DNA of 64,000 nucleotides from NCBI RefSeq assembly GCF_029873635.1, contig NC_080419.1, forward strand, positions 80,336,931 through 80,400,930, given 5' to 3'. The position numbers and the translations under genes are program-made. Position 1 is the first letter of the stretch. Every line of letters begins with the position of its first letter. This document shows positions 45,633 to 57,822 of this stretch, piece after piece. The notes under the pieces were generated by a model. It saw only the letters and a list, made by a program, of their open reading frames with translations, did not search any database and was not told where the DNA came from. This stretch comes from Malania oleifera. Lineage: Eukaryota > Streptophyta > Magnoliopsida > Santalales > Ximeniaceae.

Positions 45633-47579
45633 TGACTCACTTCTAAAAATGAGTAGCTTAGAAGCTATCCTAAGTGTAGGAACTACGTCGTGTAACAATT
45701 AGCCCAGATAGGCTATATCGTCTCCTCAGGGAATGCAGATCAGTTTTAAACTAATGCGAAACAAGAAAATAAAATAACAAGACAATTTACTGAACATGGT
45801 TCAGATTCGAAATCTTGGGGGTTTTGAAAATTTGTGGTGAAATTGAAATGATGTGAAACCTAAACTATGAACCTAGCATGCATAGAACCAACCAAACATT
45901 CACTAATTAAATATTCAAATAGTAAAACAAGGATAGCTAAAATCAGACTCGACAAAGACCTAAAAGTAATGAATAAACTGAACCTAACAATGACTCAATT
46001 AAAAGAAAATAAATTAAGCTAAACGATAAATAAAACTAGACTAAATAAAAAAACTAAACCCGACAATAGAAAGACTCAAACATTTCCTTAAAAAAATAAC
46101 CAGATTTAGACTAATAAAAATGTCCAACAAATATTAACTCCTACAAGGTAAACAATAGCTCCTAATCGAATACTTAACTTCAATATAATAACAGTAAGGT
46201 AAACAAAAGAATAAAAATGTCCAATAAGTGTTAATTCCTGCAATGAGCTCGAAATAAAATAAATAAACTGAACTTAATAATATAAAGAATCCAATGGAAT
46301 TTAAATTCAATCAACTACAAGAAGAATAAATTGAATCTAACCACTTTAATAATCTAAGCAAGTGTTTAAACTGAAGAGAAAGAGAGACTAAACAAACATT
46401 AATCTAATAAATAGCACTTAATCTAAACAAGTTCTCTTAGACAAATGTTATTCCTAGCTTTAAATGGAACAAACTAAAAGCTTAGCAATAAAAAAAAATA
46501 TATATATATAACTCTAACAAGGAGAGAGAGAGAGAGAGATCAATGGAGATGGAGAGAGGCTGCCGTGAAGAGAGCTAGAGAGGAAGATCTGCTCGGGTCT
46601 CCATGCACAGTAGGGCGGCGCAGCTCCCAAGGTTTGAAAGCCAAAACCCCACATGCAGCACCACTCCACCAAAAACCCCTATTCCTCAAAAGTAACCCTA
46701 GCCTCCTTTATGCCTTAGCCTTTTCTCTCCTTTTTTTTTTTTGTTTTTTTACTTTTTTATCTTTTTATTTCCCTCCTCCTTTACCTACTGCTAGCTATAC
46801 CCAGCACCTCACTTCACTACACGACTTCATATCTTTTGCATTAAAAAAAAAAACTTCCAGCAAACACACACACACACACACAAGGCACCTTTTGTAGTTT
46901 GCATGGCCGGATCACATCAAAGACCTGGCCCACTCTCCTTTTTTTTTTTTTTTCATTTGGTTTGCACCTCACACACACTGCCAACCTAGCACCTATTCCC
47001 TTGTTTTTTTTTTTTTCTTTTCTCTAGCTACCCACTCCTCACACACATACACGGCTACACATGGGTTATTTTTTTTTTCTAGCCCACTTTTCTTGCTTCA
47101 AGCCCGCTCACACATGGCCATGGGCCTCCAAATGCACGCACGCAAGCCCACTCCATCACGTGCATGCCCAATTCCTTTGTAGTGTATTCGGTTGTCTCAC
47201 GCCCACCATTCGACCTTCAAGTATACACACTTCGACGCGGATACGTGTTCATTCATACGGTCACGTGCATTTAATTTCAAATTTAATTTTCAGAGTCTTT
47301 CCATGAAGCTCACGTCTTTATTAAGCCCCATGCACGCCCATGGTTCTTCATTCGATGCTCAGTTTCTTTCATTTTTATCTCGACTCCAATTTCCAAAAAT
47401 TATCCCGTAACAATAAAACACGAATATATGTAAATTCATGGTAAAATAGGATAATTATCGTAAAATTATCAAACGAGCTCACAGATTAAAATATCAAACA
47501 TAAACGGACATTTAGTTAAAATTATATCTTTAATGCATGAATTAAATGCCCAATTACACATCTTTGACACGTAATCACA
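45633..47579 (-). repeat. 3' LTR of the Athila-like element
   Basis: It is about 1.95 kb, from TGACTCAC (45633) to ATCACA (47579), judged from the adjacent purine tract. It includes (GA)n at about 46520-46538, several T-runs and a (CA)n tract near 46866-46882. The right boundary is uncertain by a few bases. Confidence 0.6.
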
Positions 47580-48766
47580 CTCCCCCCAACTAACGTTTTG
47601 CTAGTTCCTAGAAATAACGTGAATGCATTTAAACCAAGGGAATAGCAACTAAAATTCCAATACTTCTGAAAATTACTTGCCATGAAATATGTTTAATGAG
47701 TTTAGGAACACAAGATACAGATTAATCCAAGTTACGTCTCAACTGAAGAATTTATACACCATTTAGTAAAACAACCAAGATAATGGAGTGTAACAAAGCT
47801 CACGTGTACAAGAGAGGATCAGAATTCCAAGGTTGACCACCAGCAAACATTAACGGTTTCAAACACACCAATTAATCTGAGACAATTGCATGGTCTTACT
47901 CTAATTCAAAACCATTGTATTGGCGGTTTTCACACTATTACACTTTAAAAGGCACCCACTTTCTTGATTAGTTAGGACCCCGGTAGTAGGTTACACTACT
48001 ACACTAAGGTGCCCACTTTTTGTTTAGTTAGGACCCCAGTAATAGGTAGCCCTTTCCAATACACAATTATTTCCCTCTTTTTATTCCTTTTTTTTTTTTT
48101 TTTTTCTTTTTCTTCTTTTCGCAACTATTCCTTGGCTTGTTTCTTGTTTTCATTTGCTTTAACCCCCCTTTTTTTTCTAAGCCACTAAGATATGGTTCAT
48201 TAGAGTCCCAAACAACTGAAGCGAACGTCAACTATAAATGATCTAAGGTAGTCTTTCTAAGTCTTCTAACCTGTGTAGTGTGTGTAGTTAGACTCTTAAC
48301 ATCCTTCCTTTGGTTACAAATAAATGAAATGGATAAAACTCTCTTTTGATTTAAACTCTTATTTGCACTATATCCTACATGTTCCATGTCCTCAAAAAGA
48401 AAGAAAGAAAAAATTTGGGCATGTAACGTTCTCAAATAAGGAATTCAACATGCTCTAAGCTTAATATCAGTATTTCCCAAAAGGTGGACCTAACCAACAT
48501 GAAAACATCACATGCAATTTTTACATTGAAATTCTATCATATGGAAGCACACAATTGCACATGCAAATTCTCTCCCCCCAACTAAAATATTGCATTGTTC
48601 TCAATGTTTGAACAAAGAAGCAAAAGAATGATAATAAAGGAAGTAGAAGAGTACCTGGGCAGAGCAGTAAGGGCAAATAAAAATAGAAACTAAAAAAAAA
48701 ATGTACCCGCTAATAAACTAAAATAAGACAAAATAAAAAAAATGAAAAACAAAGGAAATAAAAACA

Positions 48767-49150
48767 TCACAATATGTTTGGCGGAGGCTCTGGGAGAATT
48801 TCATCTGGTGGGTGCAGTTCTATAAATTGAACCATCGAGTCTCCAAATTTGAGTCCCCACAATGAAGTAATCTTGTCACCTGCACGAAAGTTAGCCTCAA
48901 AAAATTCAATGCGTTCTAAGGTACCAGACAAAACATGCGCAAATTGCCTTCCTTGTTTTAATAAGAAAGGATATTTATTCAGTATATTTTCTAGGAAATT
49001 CAATTCTTTAAGAACCAGTTTTTGAGGAAAAAGTGTTAGAATAGTTACCTTCAGTTCTTCAGAAACATCAACATTAAAATTTTTACTTGATTTTTTGAAA
49101 TTTAAGCTCTCACCATTCTGCTCATCCTCTTTATCTAGTGTACCAGTCAC
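48767..49150 (-). CDS. Unknown ORF downstream of Athila-like gag
   Basis: This is a 127-codon frame without internal stops, in a place where protease and reverse transcriptase would be expected. It begins MTGTLDKEDEQNGESL and ends in a Pro-rich tail (PPDEILPEPPPNIL). I recognise no domain in it. It may be the remains of a C-terminal pol piece joined by deletion, or a non-autonomous family's own ORF. A second purine tract lies just downstream (about 48570-48584). Confidence 0.4.
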   Translation of the reverse strand: MTGTLDKEDEQNGESLNFKKSSKNFNVDVSEELKVTILTLFPQKLVLKELNFLENILNKYPFLLKQGRQFAHVLSGTLERIEFFEANFRAGDKITSLWGLKFGDSMVQFIELHPPDEILPEPPPNIL

Positions 49151-49203
49151 CTTACCACTACAAAGATTTTTTTCAGCATTGCACTCCTTGACATTTACTC
49201 TAG

Positions 49204-50160
49204 TCAGGAGAGACGGTCCATGGCTGCCAATCTTTGAGAATAAGGCACCACAGGTTGGTACTCCTTATTAGTCTCAGCCTCCTCATTAACTGACTTCTTC
49301 ACTTCTGGGTTTGCTTGCTCTGCTTTTTCTTTGACTTCGTCTATTTCAGTTGTAACTTTAGGTGCCGAGACAACTGTTTGTCTGTCGATGAGTATTTCAG
49401 GTTGGAAAACTTTTTTTCCACTTCTCAAAGTAACAACGGCCTCTGCTGTCTCAAGAGAAATATTATATAGTTGTTTTTGCTACTGTTGGTATTCTTGAGG
49501 ATTATTAGGCTGAGGTTTTACCGAAAATTTTCCTTTTTTTTAAGATATTCAACTTCGTGCTCATCTCATTAATGGTGCCCCCTAATTCATTTACAGTTTG
49601 CATATATTGCTAAAGTGTATCCTCAAGAGACTTCTCCAGTGGAGCAGGTGTTACATTAGATTGAAATCTTTGAGATGCATAACTCTGAGAGATCTTTTGT
49701 GACTGATATTGATGCTAAAAAACAGCCTGATGATATGACGACTGATAAAGGGGTGCATACTTGAATTGATTGATCTGTTCCTACAAAAATTGAGTTTTCT
49801 GTGAGGGAGAAAATTTATGCAGAAATTCACATTCCATATCAGCCCAATTAGAGACAAAATAAGGCATGAAAGAACTAAACCACATCTTCGCCCTATCCTT
49901 CAAAGAGGAAGTAAATAAACGAAGTCTAGTAAATTCATCTGTTCTAGCACTAGGGAAAAAAATATTGTAAGTCAACTCAAACTCTGTCAGGTCTCGATAA
50001 AGACACTCAGATTCCATCCCGTAGAATTGATGTATCAATGACGTCCTCCCACACTGAGTCATGAAATTAAGTGCATTATCAGATAAAATAGTGTAAGATG
50101 GTGCAGTGGTGCATGTAGGCTGCAAAAATCCATAAGATTGTGTTGTGTAGGTGCAGCCAT
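49204..50160 (-). pseudogene. Athila/Tat-like gag, broken
   Basis: The capsid domain reads RLRLFTSSLKDRAKMWF (in the frame 50125-49781), the usual gypsy gag signature. Further on VVTLRSGK is the motif that marks Athila/Tat Gag C-termini (about 49430), and the frame continues to 49204. Several stops break the frame, again largely where Gln or Trp codons are likely. No protease follows. Confidence 0.7.
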
Positions 50161-51399
50161 ATTTTATTCAAAACTCATTTTTTTTTTTCTTTTTTTTTTC
50201 TTTTTTTTTCTTTTTATTTTTTATGAGAAAAATTAAAATAACGAGAAACACTAGTTTGAAATTAAAACTAACATTCCCCGACGGTGGCGCCAAAAACTTG
50301 ACTCACTTCTAAAAATGAGTAGCTCAGAAGCTATCCTAAGTGTAGGAGCCACATCGCGTAATAATTAGTCCAGATAGGTCAGATCGTTTCCTCAGGGAAT
50401 GTAGATTATTTTTAAACTAACGCGAAACAGGCAAAGAAAATAAGAAGACAATTTATTGAACATGATTCAAATTCGAAATCTTAGGGGTTTTGAAATATTT
50501 ATGACGAAATTAAAATAAGCGAAATTTGAGGTTCGGGTTGCCGAATCAACAGTTCGTTCGACCGTAAATGATACGTGTATTTTAGTTCGGTTTGTCGAAC
50601 TCAGGTCAACATGTTGACCGGTCCACGGTTTGGGTGCCCGAGGTGTTTTTAACACCACGGGTTTGGTCATCCGACCTCTCACAGATTTTTCCTATTAAGT
50701 CCAATTCATTTCAATTGATTCCCCTAATAAAGTAAGTGATTATGGGAACTATTTTGTGCATTTTTGTAGGGACCTAAGGGCCTTCTAAGGTCTTTAAGCT
50801 TACAATAACCTACATGCATGATATGCAGAGATTATTATAGACTTTTTCCTATATTTACTATTACAGACCCGAATAGTGCCATAAAATGAATTACAACGTA
50901 AAATAATCTTTAGGGTTTCTAGGCTTTACTTCATGTGCCATCAATTGATCTTCTAATATAAACTTGCACACAAACTAGATATCCATCAAATACCTGAGTA
51001 TTTGTCATTATGAAAATTGGGAATTACCTATGAGGTCAACAGTATCATCAAAGTTTATATCCTTTTTCTTTCTATAACCAAAAATGCTATAATGACCCAA
51101 GCTCTCTAAGCTTGATCACGTGGAAATTCTAAAAAAGATAAATTTGTATTCAGGTGAGACACATCTCAGTAAGGGGAAGAAACAATATATATTAAATCAG
51201 TGTGTGGCCAATATGAGGTTTGTAAATAACATATGTATATGTATTCATCATTTTCATATCATTATCATAATTTATAAAATATTTTCCTAAACCTGATCAA
51301 ACACATGCAAGGTATTTTACTCACAAGAATACCTAAGGAATGGGGTGATTACCCGCCCATACAAGTAGCACCCCTCTGCTTTGATACTTTAGGCAACCA

Positions 51400-53638
51400 G
51401 GGGACTTATAGGGTCTCGTCGATGAACGTAGGGCACTTGTCGATGAGCATCCTTCTTGGGTTCGTTGACAGGGACATTCGTATCATTGACGAGAAGTTAC
51501 TGAGAGGGCCATTTTCAGGGCCTAAATCTTGTCGATGAGGAGTAGGCATTCGTCAAATAGACTACTACTTGGACTCGTCGACGAGGCTGCATGGTCAACC
51601 ACCTATATATAGCAAAAAATTCATTTTTTAGCACAGAATTTTGTCCAATTTACTTTCTCTCTCTAAAAGTTGGTGCTCCCACCTTCTTACTAGGTTTTCG
51701 GCTTCGATTCTCCCCGGTTGGACAATCAGAAGCTACCACGGTAATCCTGGGGAGATTCTCTACAACCTAACTTAAGCGGAAATTCGATTTGAGCACTTTG
51801 GGAACCATCCCAAAACCAGGGTAAGTAGAATATTTGCATATTGTTAGTTTTACCAAGTTCATCTAAGCCCCAATTTTGTATTATATGAGAATATACTAGG
51901 GTTTTGTGAAGTAAAATTAAGGTATTATATTTTCAAAAATAGGGTGTTTTGGGACCCTGTAGACAAGGGTTGAGGATCCCAGTGGGTGATATTTCAGGAA
52001 CTTAGGTAAAATGATATATGGATTATAGTTTAGGAATTGTGCATATGTGGATTTGGGGAATATGTATATGATAATTAACTAGGTGAATTCGGTTATTTGA
52101 TTGAGAAATTATACGTGTGTTATTTTAGGATGTTGAAATTATGCATGCTACACACGTGAGATTGTAAATAGCAGTTAGTGCTTAGATAGTCAGGTAAAGG
52201 AAATATGCTATGCTAGGATATTTTAGTATGGTTTTCAGTATAAAATATACGTTTTACCAGATTATTATTCAGATTATAAAATATTAGTATAATAGAAAAT
52301 ATGGATTTTAGAGCATGTGAATCCAATTATTTAATTGTGTGGCATGAGTTAGTAATAGAGTAGTACAATATTTATACAGTTTACAAATACCATGTTTTAC
52401 AGTATATTAGCAGAAAATCTTATGGGATATGCATGTTTTATAAAACGATGACTTTTCAGTAAACACAGATAGAAATTATACAATATATTCAGAAACACGA
52501 TTTATAATATTTCGAAAATAGCATGGTTTACAATATATGTACAGAAACATATAATTTCAACAATTTCATAATTTCATGATTTCAGAACCATAACACCCAA
52601 ATACTCAGATATTCAAACAGATATTCAGTTATATAGAAATTAAATATTCAGTTAGCTATTTAGATTTTCAGATTATTCAGATCGGTTTTACAGTGTTATG
52701 GTTATTTCAAAATCATGGTAAAATAGTAATATAGATGTATCAGTTACATATATAATATCAGACCCTAATGGACCAGATTCAATCAGCAGAGCACGGTATC
52801 GCATCTATTTTCAATTCAGAGTGCAACCACATAATTCAGATAGTATGTGGATATCAACAGTCGATCGTGCCTATGTTGTGGACAAGCTCCTCATCAATTA
52901 GGGTTGAGGAGGCCGATATGACTTTCGGAATTCAGTTGACTTATCCTGGTCAGCCAGCTAGTGATAGGTCCCGCCTTCAGGCCACACAACCCAGTCTTGA
53001 GTGGTTAAATCACGACTTTCAGTTATCCATCCAAGGAATTTTATTAGTTACTATATATCCATATTTGGAAAAATAGAAAATTTATAAAAATAGTTTATGC
53101 TAAATAACATAGGTATGAGCTATGCTATACATTATTTATACATGTTTTCTCAGATTCAGTTATTTATGGTATTTCTAAATCAGATTTTACAAATATGTAA
53201 ACTCATCTGCCACAAACTAGCAATAGCATATTTCGTCTTATTGAGCATTGTCTCATGCCAGTGATTTAACATTTTTCAGGTGATCTAGTCAAGCGAGGAG
53301 ATCAAGTTCGCAGATAGAGGGAACTACAATACTACCTTGTCTGTAGGGTGAGTATTTTGTGTAGTCAGTTTTGAGTAGTCCCTAGGTTCATATGAGAGTA
53401 TTTTGAAAATGGTTATGTATGTGTATTTTGGGAATTCTAATACTCTGGTATTATATATATTGATATAGTTGTATGTATTCTACTTTTCACTACTTAGGTA
53501 GTTTATTGGGTTCCAGATTCCATGGTCCCTATCTGGTCCGTGACAATGATTTGGTTTTATTAGAAGGTATCAGAGTAGAGAAATTTTATAGTTATGTTTA
53601 TAAAGAAGAAAAATGGCATGTAAAATCAAGTCATTACA
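51400..53638 (+). repeat. 5' LTR of the chromovirus
   Basis: It starts abruptly at GGGGACTTATAGGG inside what should be LTR sequence and ends TCATTACA. The palindrome array spans about 51415-51590 and the TATA box CTATATATAG is at about 51603-51612. It contains about 70 bp near 52975 that are missing from the 3' LTR. Confidence 0.8.
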
Positions 53639-53962
53639 GTTGGTATTAGAGCCTAGGTTGCTAGGTTTTGTAGACTTTAGAGTGCAGCGGAAGCAATACC
53701 AGAGTATATGAAAGGATTTGAGGTTTTGTTCTGTGGTCTAGGTATAAGATTTCCATGTTAGTTTTTGTGTCTTTCCTGGGGTGACGATTTCAGAAAAGTC
53801 ATAGTAAACTATTGTCGGGTCGTGTGTCTAGGTTACAGGATTTGATTATGAACTAAGATCCAAGAGGATAGTTAATCGTGAATATGAGAATATGATTAGA
53901 TGAATTAAATTAGATCTATATGGGAGATAGGGTCCTTAAATTGTGTTTTTTAACTTTTCAGG

Positions 53963-54900
53963 ATGAACCCAGGAAGCAGTGGTATGAATGCTGGGGGTGA
54001 TGGAGTGGGACCTTCCAGTATGGGGGGGTGGAGATACTAAGGAAGTATTGCGCAGCATCACCCAGCAGGTGATGCCTGAGATGGCCAGGAGCTTAGAGGA
54101 GCATAGATGTACAATCGAGCAGTTTACGCAGATGAAACCCCCATCTTTTGCTAAACGAGCTGACCCGGTTGTGGCTAAAAATTGGGTCTAGGACATTAAG
54201 GAAATGTTGACAGTGCTTCTATGTTTAAACGAATAGAAAGTAGTATTTGCGACATTCAAACTGATAGGAGGGGCAAAACGCTGGTGGAGATCAATGAGGT
54301 TGATTGAGGAGCAGAGACCAGATCTTGTGCCAGTGACGTGGAGTTGGTTTAAGGAGCTATTCTTCGAGCGATATTTCCCTGCTATCATTCGGAGCGTAAA
54401 GGCAGCAGAGTTCATGTACTTCACTTAGGGGCAGATGATAGTATCACAGTACGTAGATTGATTTATTGAGTTGTCTCGGTTTGCCCCAAATTTGGCCCCA
54501 GATGAGGAAAAGAAAGCGAGGAAGTTTGAAGAAGGTCTGAGATAGAATTTATTTGAGCAGGTTATTAGTTTTCGGCCTCAGACATTTGTGGAGGTTGTGG
54601 ATAGAGCTGCGATTATTGAGAATGGCAAGCAAAGGGGCATCACAGCTCAGAGTCAGAGAAAGAGGCTCACACCTTAGGGTTTTCAAGCGGGTTCCAATCG
54701 GACCCCATGGAGAGGAGATCGTTATAGGGGAGGTAAGAGGCAGATGACGAGACCTTATGAGAATTAGGGTGTACAGATCTACCTTGTGTGTCAGATGTGA
54801 GGGAGGAGACATCTGGGAGAGTGCCGGGCTAGGAGAGACGTCTGTTATCATTATAAGAAACCCAGCCACATGGCACGAGCATGCCTAGGACTACCGATCT
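53963..54900 (+). pseudogene. Chromovirus gag, broken
   Basis: The start MNPGSSGMNAGGD (ATG 53963) is followed by a frameshift near 54025. The capsid domain reads in pieces (KLIGGAKRWWRSMRLIEEQR at about 54260; TWSWFKELFFERYFP). The zinc knuckle CYHYKKPSHMARAC (about 54846-54887) has lost its second Cys. Stops at about 54189, 54428, 54461 and 54544 interrupt it. Confidence 0.7.
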
Positions 54901-54902
54901 AG

Positions 54903-57545
54903 GTGCTAGATCCTAGACCCTACCAGGGAGGTTATCAGGCACCTCGTGGTGGCCAGCAGAGGAATACAGCCCCAACGAGGGTTTATGCTTTGACGTCGGG
55001 TGATGCTGAGACTGCCACAGATGTAGTGACAGGTACCTTTACTGTTTTACTGTATCAAGTTATTTTTTTATTTGATTCAGGTGCTACTTATTCCTTTGTC
55101 TCTGCGGCCTATGTTAAATTTTCTAGAAACGAGACTTAGATATTAGATGTAGAATTGTCAGTAGCTACACCATCAGGATTAGTAATGAAGTGTCATAGAG
55201 TGCTCAGGGATTATCCAATAGAAATTTAGGGAAGGATGTTACCAGATGACCTGATTGTACTAGACATGCATGGATTTGATGTGATATTGGGTATGGATTG
55301 GTTGACAACTAACTATGCTAGTATCGATTGTTATCTGAAAAAGGTGATATTCAGACTACCAGGCAAGCAAGAATTTAAATTTATGGGATTGCAGGTGTGT
55401 TTCCCGTCTCAGTTAGTGTCAGCCATGTAGGCAAAAATACTGTTCCTGAAAGGATGTCAGGGGTTTATGGATTTTATAAAAGAGATGTCAGAAAATGAAT
55501 TGAAACTTGACAGTACACCAGTGGTGAAGGAATTTCCAAATTTTTTTTTTCCAAAAGAGCTACCTGGGTTGCCTCTTGATCGCAAGGTAGATTTTGCTAT
55601 AGATTTACCTCCAGGGACAGTGCCAATTTCTAGAGCTCCTTATCGTATGGATCCAACTGAATTGGGAGAATTAAAAGACCAGCTACATGATCTATTGAAT
55701 AAAGGGTTTATCAGACCTAGCGTATCGCCCTGGGGAGCACCAGTGCTATTCGTAAAGAAGAAAGATGGGTCCATGAGGATGTGCATAGATTACAAAGAAA
55801 TAAACAAGGTAACCATTAAGGACAAATATCCTCTACCTTATATAGATGATTTATTTGATCAGCTTCAGGGTATGTGGGTCTATTCTAAGACTGGCCTTAG
55901 ATCAGGTTATCACCAGGTGAAGGTCATGGCAGAGGACATATCAAAGACAGCATTTCGAACCAGATACGAGTTTTTGGTGATGTCATTCGGGTTGACTAAT
56001 GCACCAATAGTATTTACAGATCTAATGAATCGGGTGTTTCATCAATATCTAGACTAGTTCGTTGTGGTTGATGATATACTGGTCTACTTAAGGAGTTTTA
56101 AGGAGCATAAGACACACTTATGGCTAGTACTTCAGATGCTTAGGGAAAAGAAATTGTATGTCAAGTTTTGTAAATGTGAATTCTTGTTAGAGAAAGTTGC
56201 ATTTCTGGGGCATGTTGTATCAAGAGATGAAATTTCAATGAATCCTAGTAAGATAGAGGCTGTGGTAAATTAGGAAAGGCCAAGGAATGATCAGGAGATT
56301 AGGAGTTTCTTGGGATTGACGTGATATTACCGTCGGTTTGTAGAGGGATTCTCAAGATTATCGGGACTTTTGATGTGAATGACTAGGAAGAATGCTAGAT
56401 TTGTATGGGATGATGAATACGAATAGAGCTTTCAGGAATTAAAGCAACGGCTCATCACTGCACTAATACTGACGATTCCATCTAGAGGTGATGGTTATGT
56501 AATTTACAATGACATGTCTTTAAAAGGGCTTGGCTGTATGTTGATACAACATGGTAGGGTTGTAGCTTATGCTTTCCGATAGTTGAAAGAGTATGAAAAG
56601 AACTACCCTACCCACGACTTGGAATTGGCTGCAGTGGTACACGCACTAAAGATTTAGATGCATTACTTGTATGGTGAGAGATACGAGATATTCTTTGATC
56701 ATAAAAGTTTAAAGTACTCCTTTACGCAAAAAAAGTTGAACATGCGGCAAAAGAGATGGTTAGAGCCCATCAAGGATTATGATTGCACCATTAGCTACCA
56801 CCTAAGTAAAGAAAACGTGGTGGTTGATGCACTAAGCCATAAGTCAGAGGGTACAATGCAGTTAGTAGCAGTAATTCAGCACCCAATTTAGATGGATTTG
56901 GAAAGGCTCGGTGTGGAGTTAGTAGAGGATGGTCACCAGACATTTATTGCCAGCCTGGTTATGCAGCCTACGCTTTATGAAAAGATTAAAGCCGCTCAGG
57001 GAAATGACCCAGGTTGTGTGTGCTTGCAGATGATGATATTAGGAGAACAATTTTAGAGAAGGCTCACAAATCTCTATATATAGTTCATCTTGGCAGTGCT
57101 AAAATGTATAGGGATCTGTGAGAGTGTTTCTGGTGGAGTGGCATGAAGAGGGAGATTGCTGAATTTGTGCAGCAGTGTTTGACGTGCCAGCAGGTCAAGG
57201 CTAAGCACCAGAGGCCGGCAGGGCAGTTGCAGCCACTTTACATCCCTGAGTGGAAGTCAGATATCCATGGATTTTATTACTGGGCTACCACCAAATCTGT
57301 TCAAAATACATGACATATTTCAAGTCCCAGATCCTTCCCATGTCATCAGTTATGCAGAATTAGAATTCAGTGATGCTCTAGCATATGAGGAAGCTCCAAT
57401 ACAGATCTTAAACAAAAAGAAACAGGAATTGCGCAGTAAGAAAATACCACTAGTAAAAGTCCTATGGAGGAATCATGCGGTGGAAGAAGCTTCTTGGGAG
57501 TTTGAGGAGGAAATCAGACAAAAATACCCACACCTGTTACAATAG
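54903..57545 (+). pseudogene. Chromovirus pol, broken, integrase core deleted
   Basis: The protease has an intact FDSGATYSFVS (about 55071). The reverse transcriptase starts near SRAPYRMDP and keeps FGLTNAP, but motif A reads TGLRSGYHQ, so its catalytic Asp is replaced by Gly. Before the DD of the active site (VVVDDILVY, about 56066) two residues usual in the family are absent. RNase H (about 56430-56860) and the integrase zinc module (ending CLTCQQVKAKHQRP) follow. Then MDFITGLPPN jumps directly to the C-terminus and a chromodomain (LVKVLWRNHAVEEASWEFEE, 57390-57545). At least the catalytic integrase core is missing. Many stops sit at Trp or Gln positions. Confidence 0.8.
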
Positions 57546-57822
57546 TAGTCTATATAGTTTAAATAATGACAGTTTTATTTTGTTTAGTACAGAGTAATGA
57601 AGGTATAATTGTAATTTGGAATATAGGATAGGTAGTGTTTTGGTTTTGGGAGAATTTTCTTTTATGAGTATATTTGTTATCTCCCAAAACTATTTATGTA
57701 ACCACGGTATTCCTCCGTCATAAGTGAGGGTTAGTAATAAAATACGTAGCCCATTTTCTTTAAAGGATAGGGTCAATACAAATAGTAAATTTCGAAGACA
57801 AAATTTTATAAGGAGGAGAGGA

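Larger units (their letters stand above)
45633..50523 (-). mobile_element. Athila/Tat-like gypsy element, 5' LTR truncated
   Basis: A full 3' LTR (45633-about 47579) and only the innermost 225 bp of the 5' LTR (50299-50523) share TGACTCACTTCTAAAAATGA. The primer site TGGCGCCACCGTCGGGGA (50275-50292, minus strand) is of the type used by Athila/Tat elements. A purine tract (GTTGGGGGGAGTG, minus) adjoins the 3' LTR. The coding part has gag but no protease, reverse transcriptase or integrase. The outer 1.7 kb of the 5' LTR is deleted. Confidence 0.75.
44246..51041 (-). mobile_element. SIRE-like solo LTR carrying an Athila-like element
   Basis: The perfect 5-bp duplication GTATC (44241-44245 and 51042-51046) flanks TGTTAGCTTTGG...GAGGTCAACA. 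Removing the inner element leaves about 1.9 kb (44246-45632 plus 50524-51041), the same length as the intact relative at 18824. On the minus strand it ends with the CCTCTTGGGATTG block typical of this family. Palindromes of the TTCGGTCGCCCGAA type lie at about 45425-45630 and 50525-50680. Confidence 0.85.

Noticed and set aside
46565-46897. 110-codon frame with His/Thr repeats at its end
   Set aside because: It lies inside the Athila-like 3' LTR and ends in a (CA)n tract.
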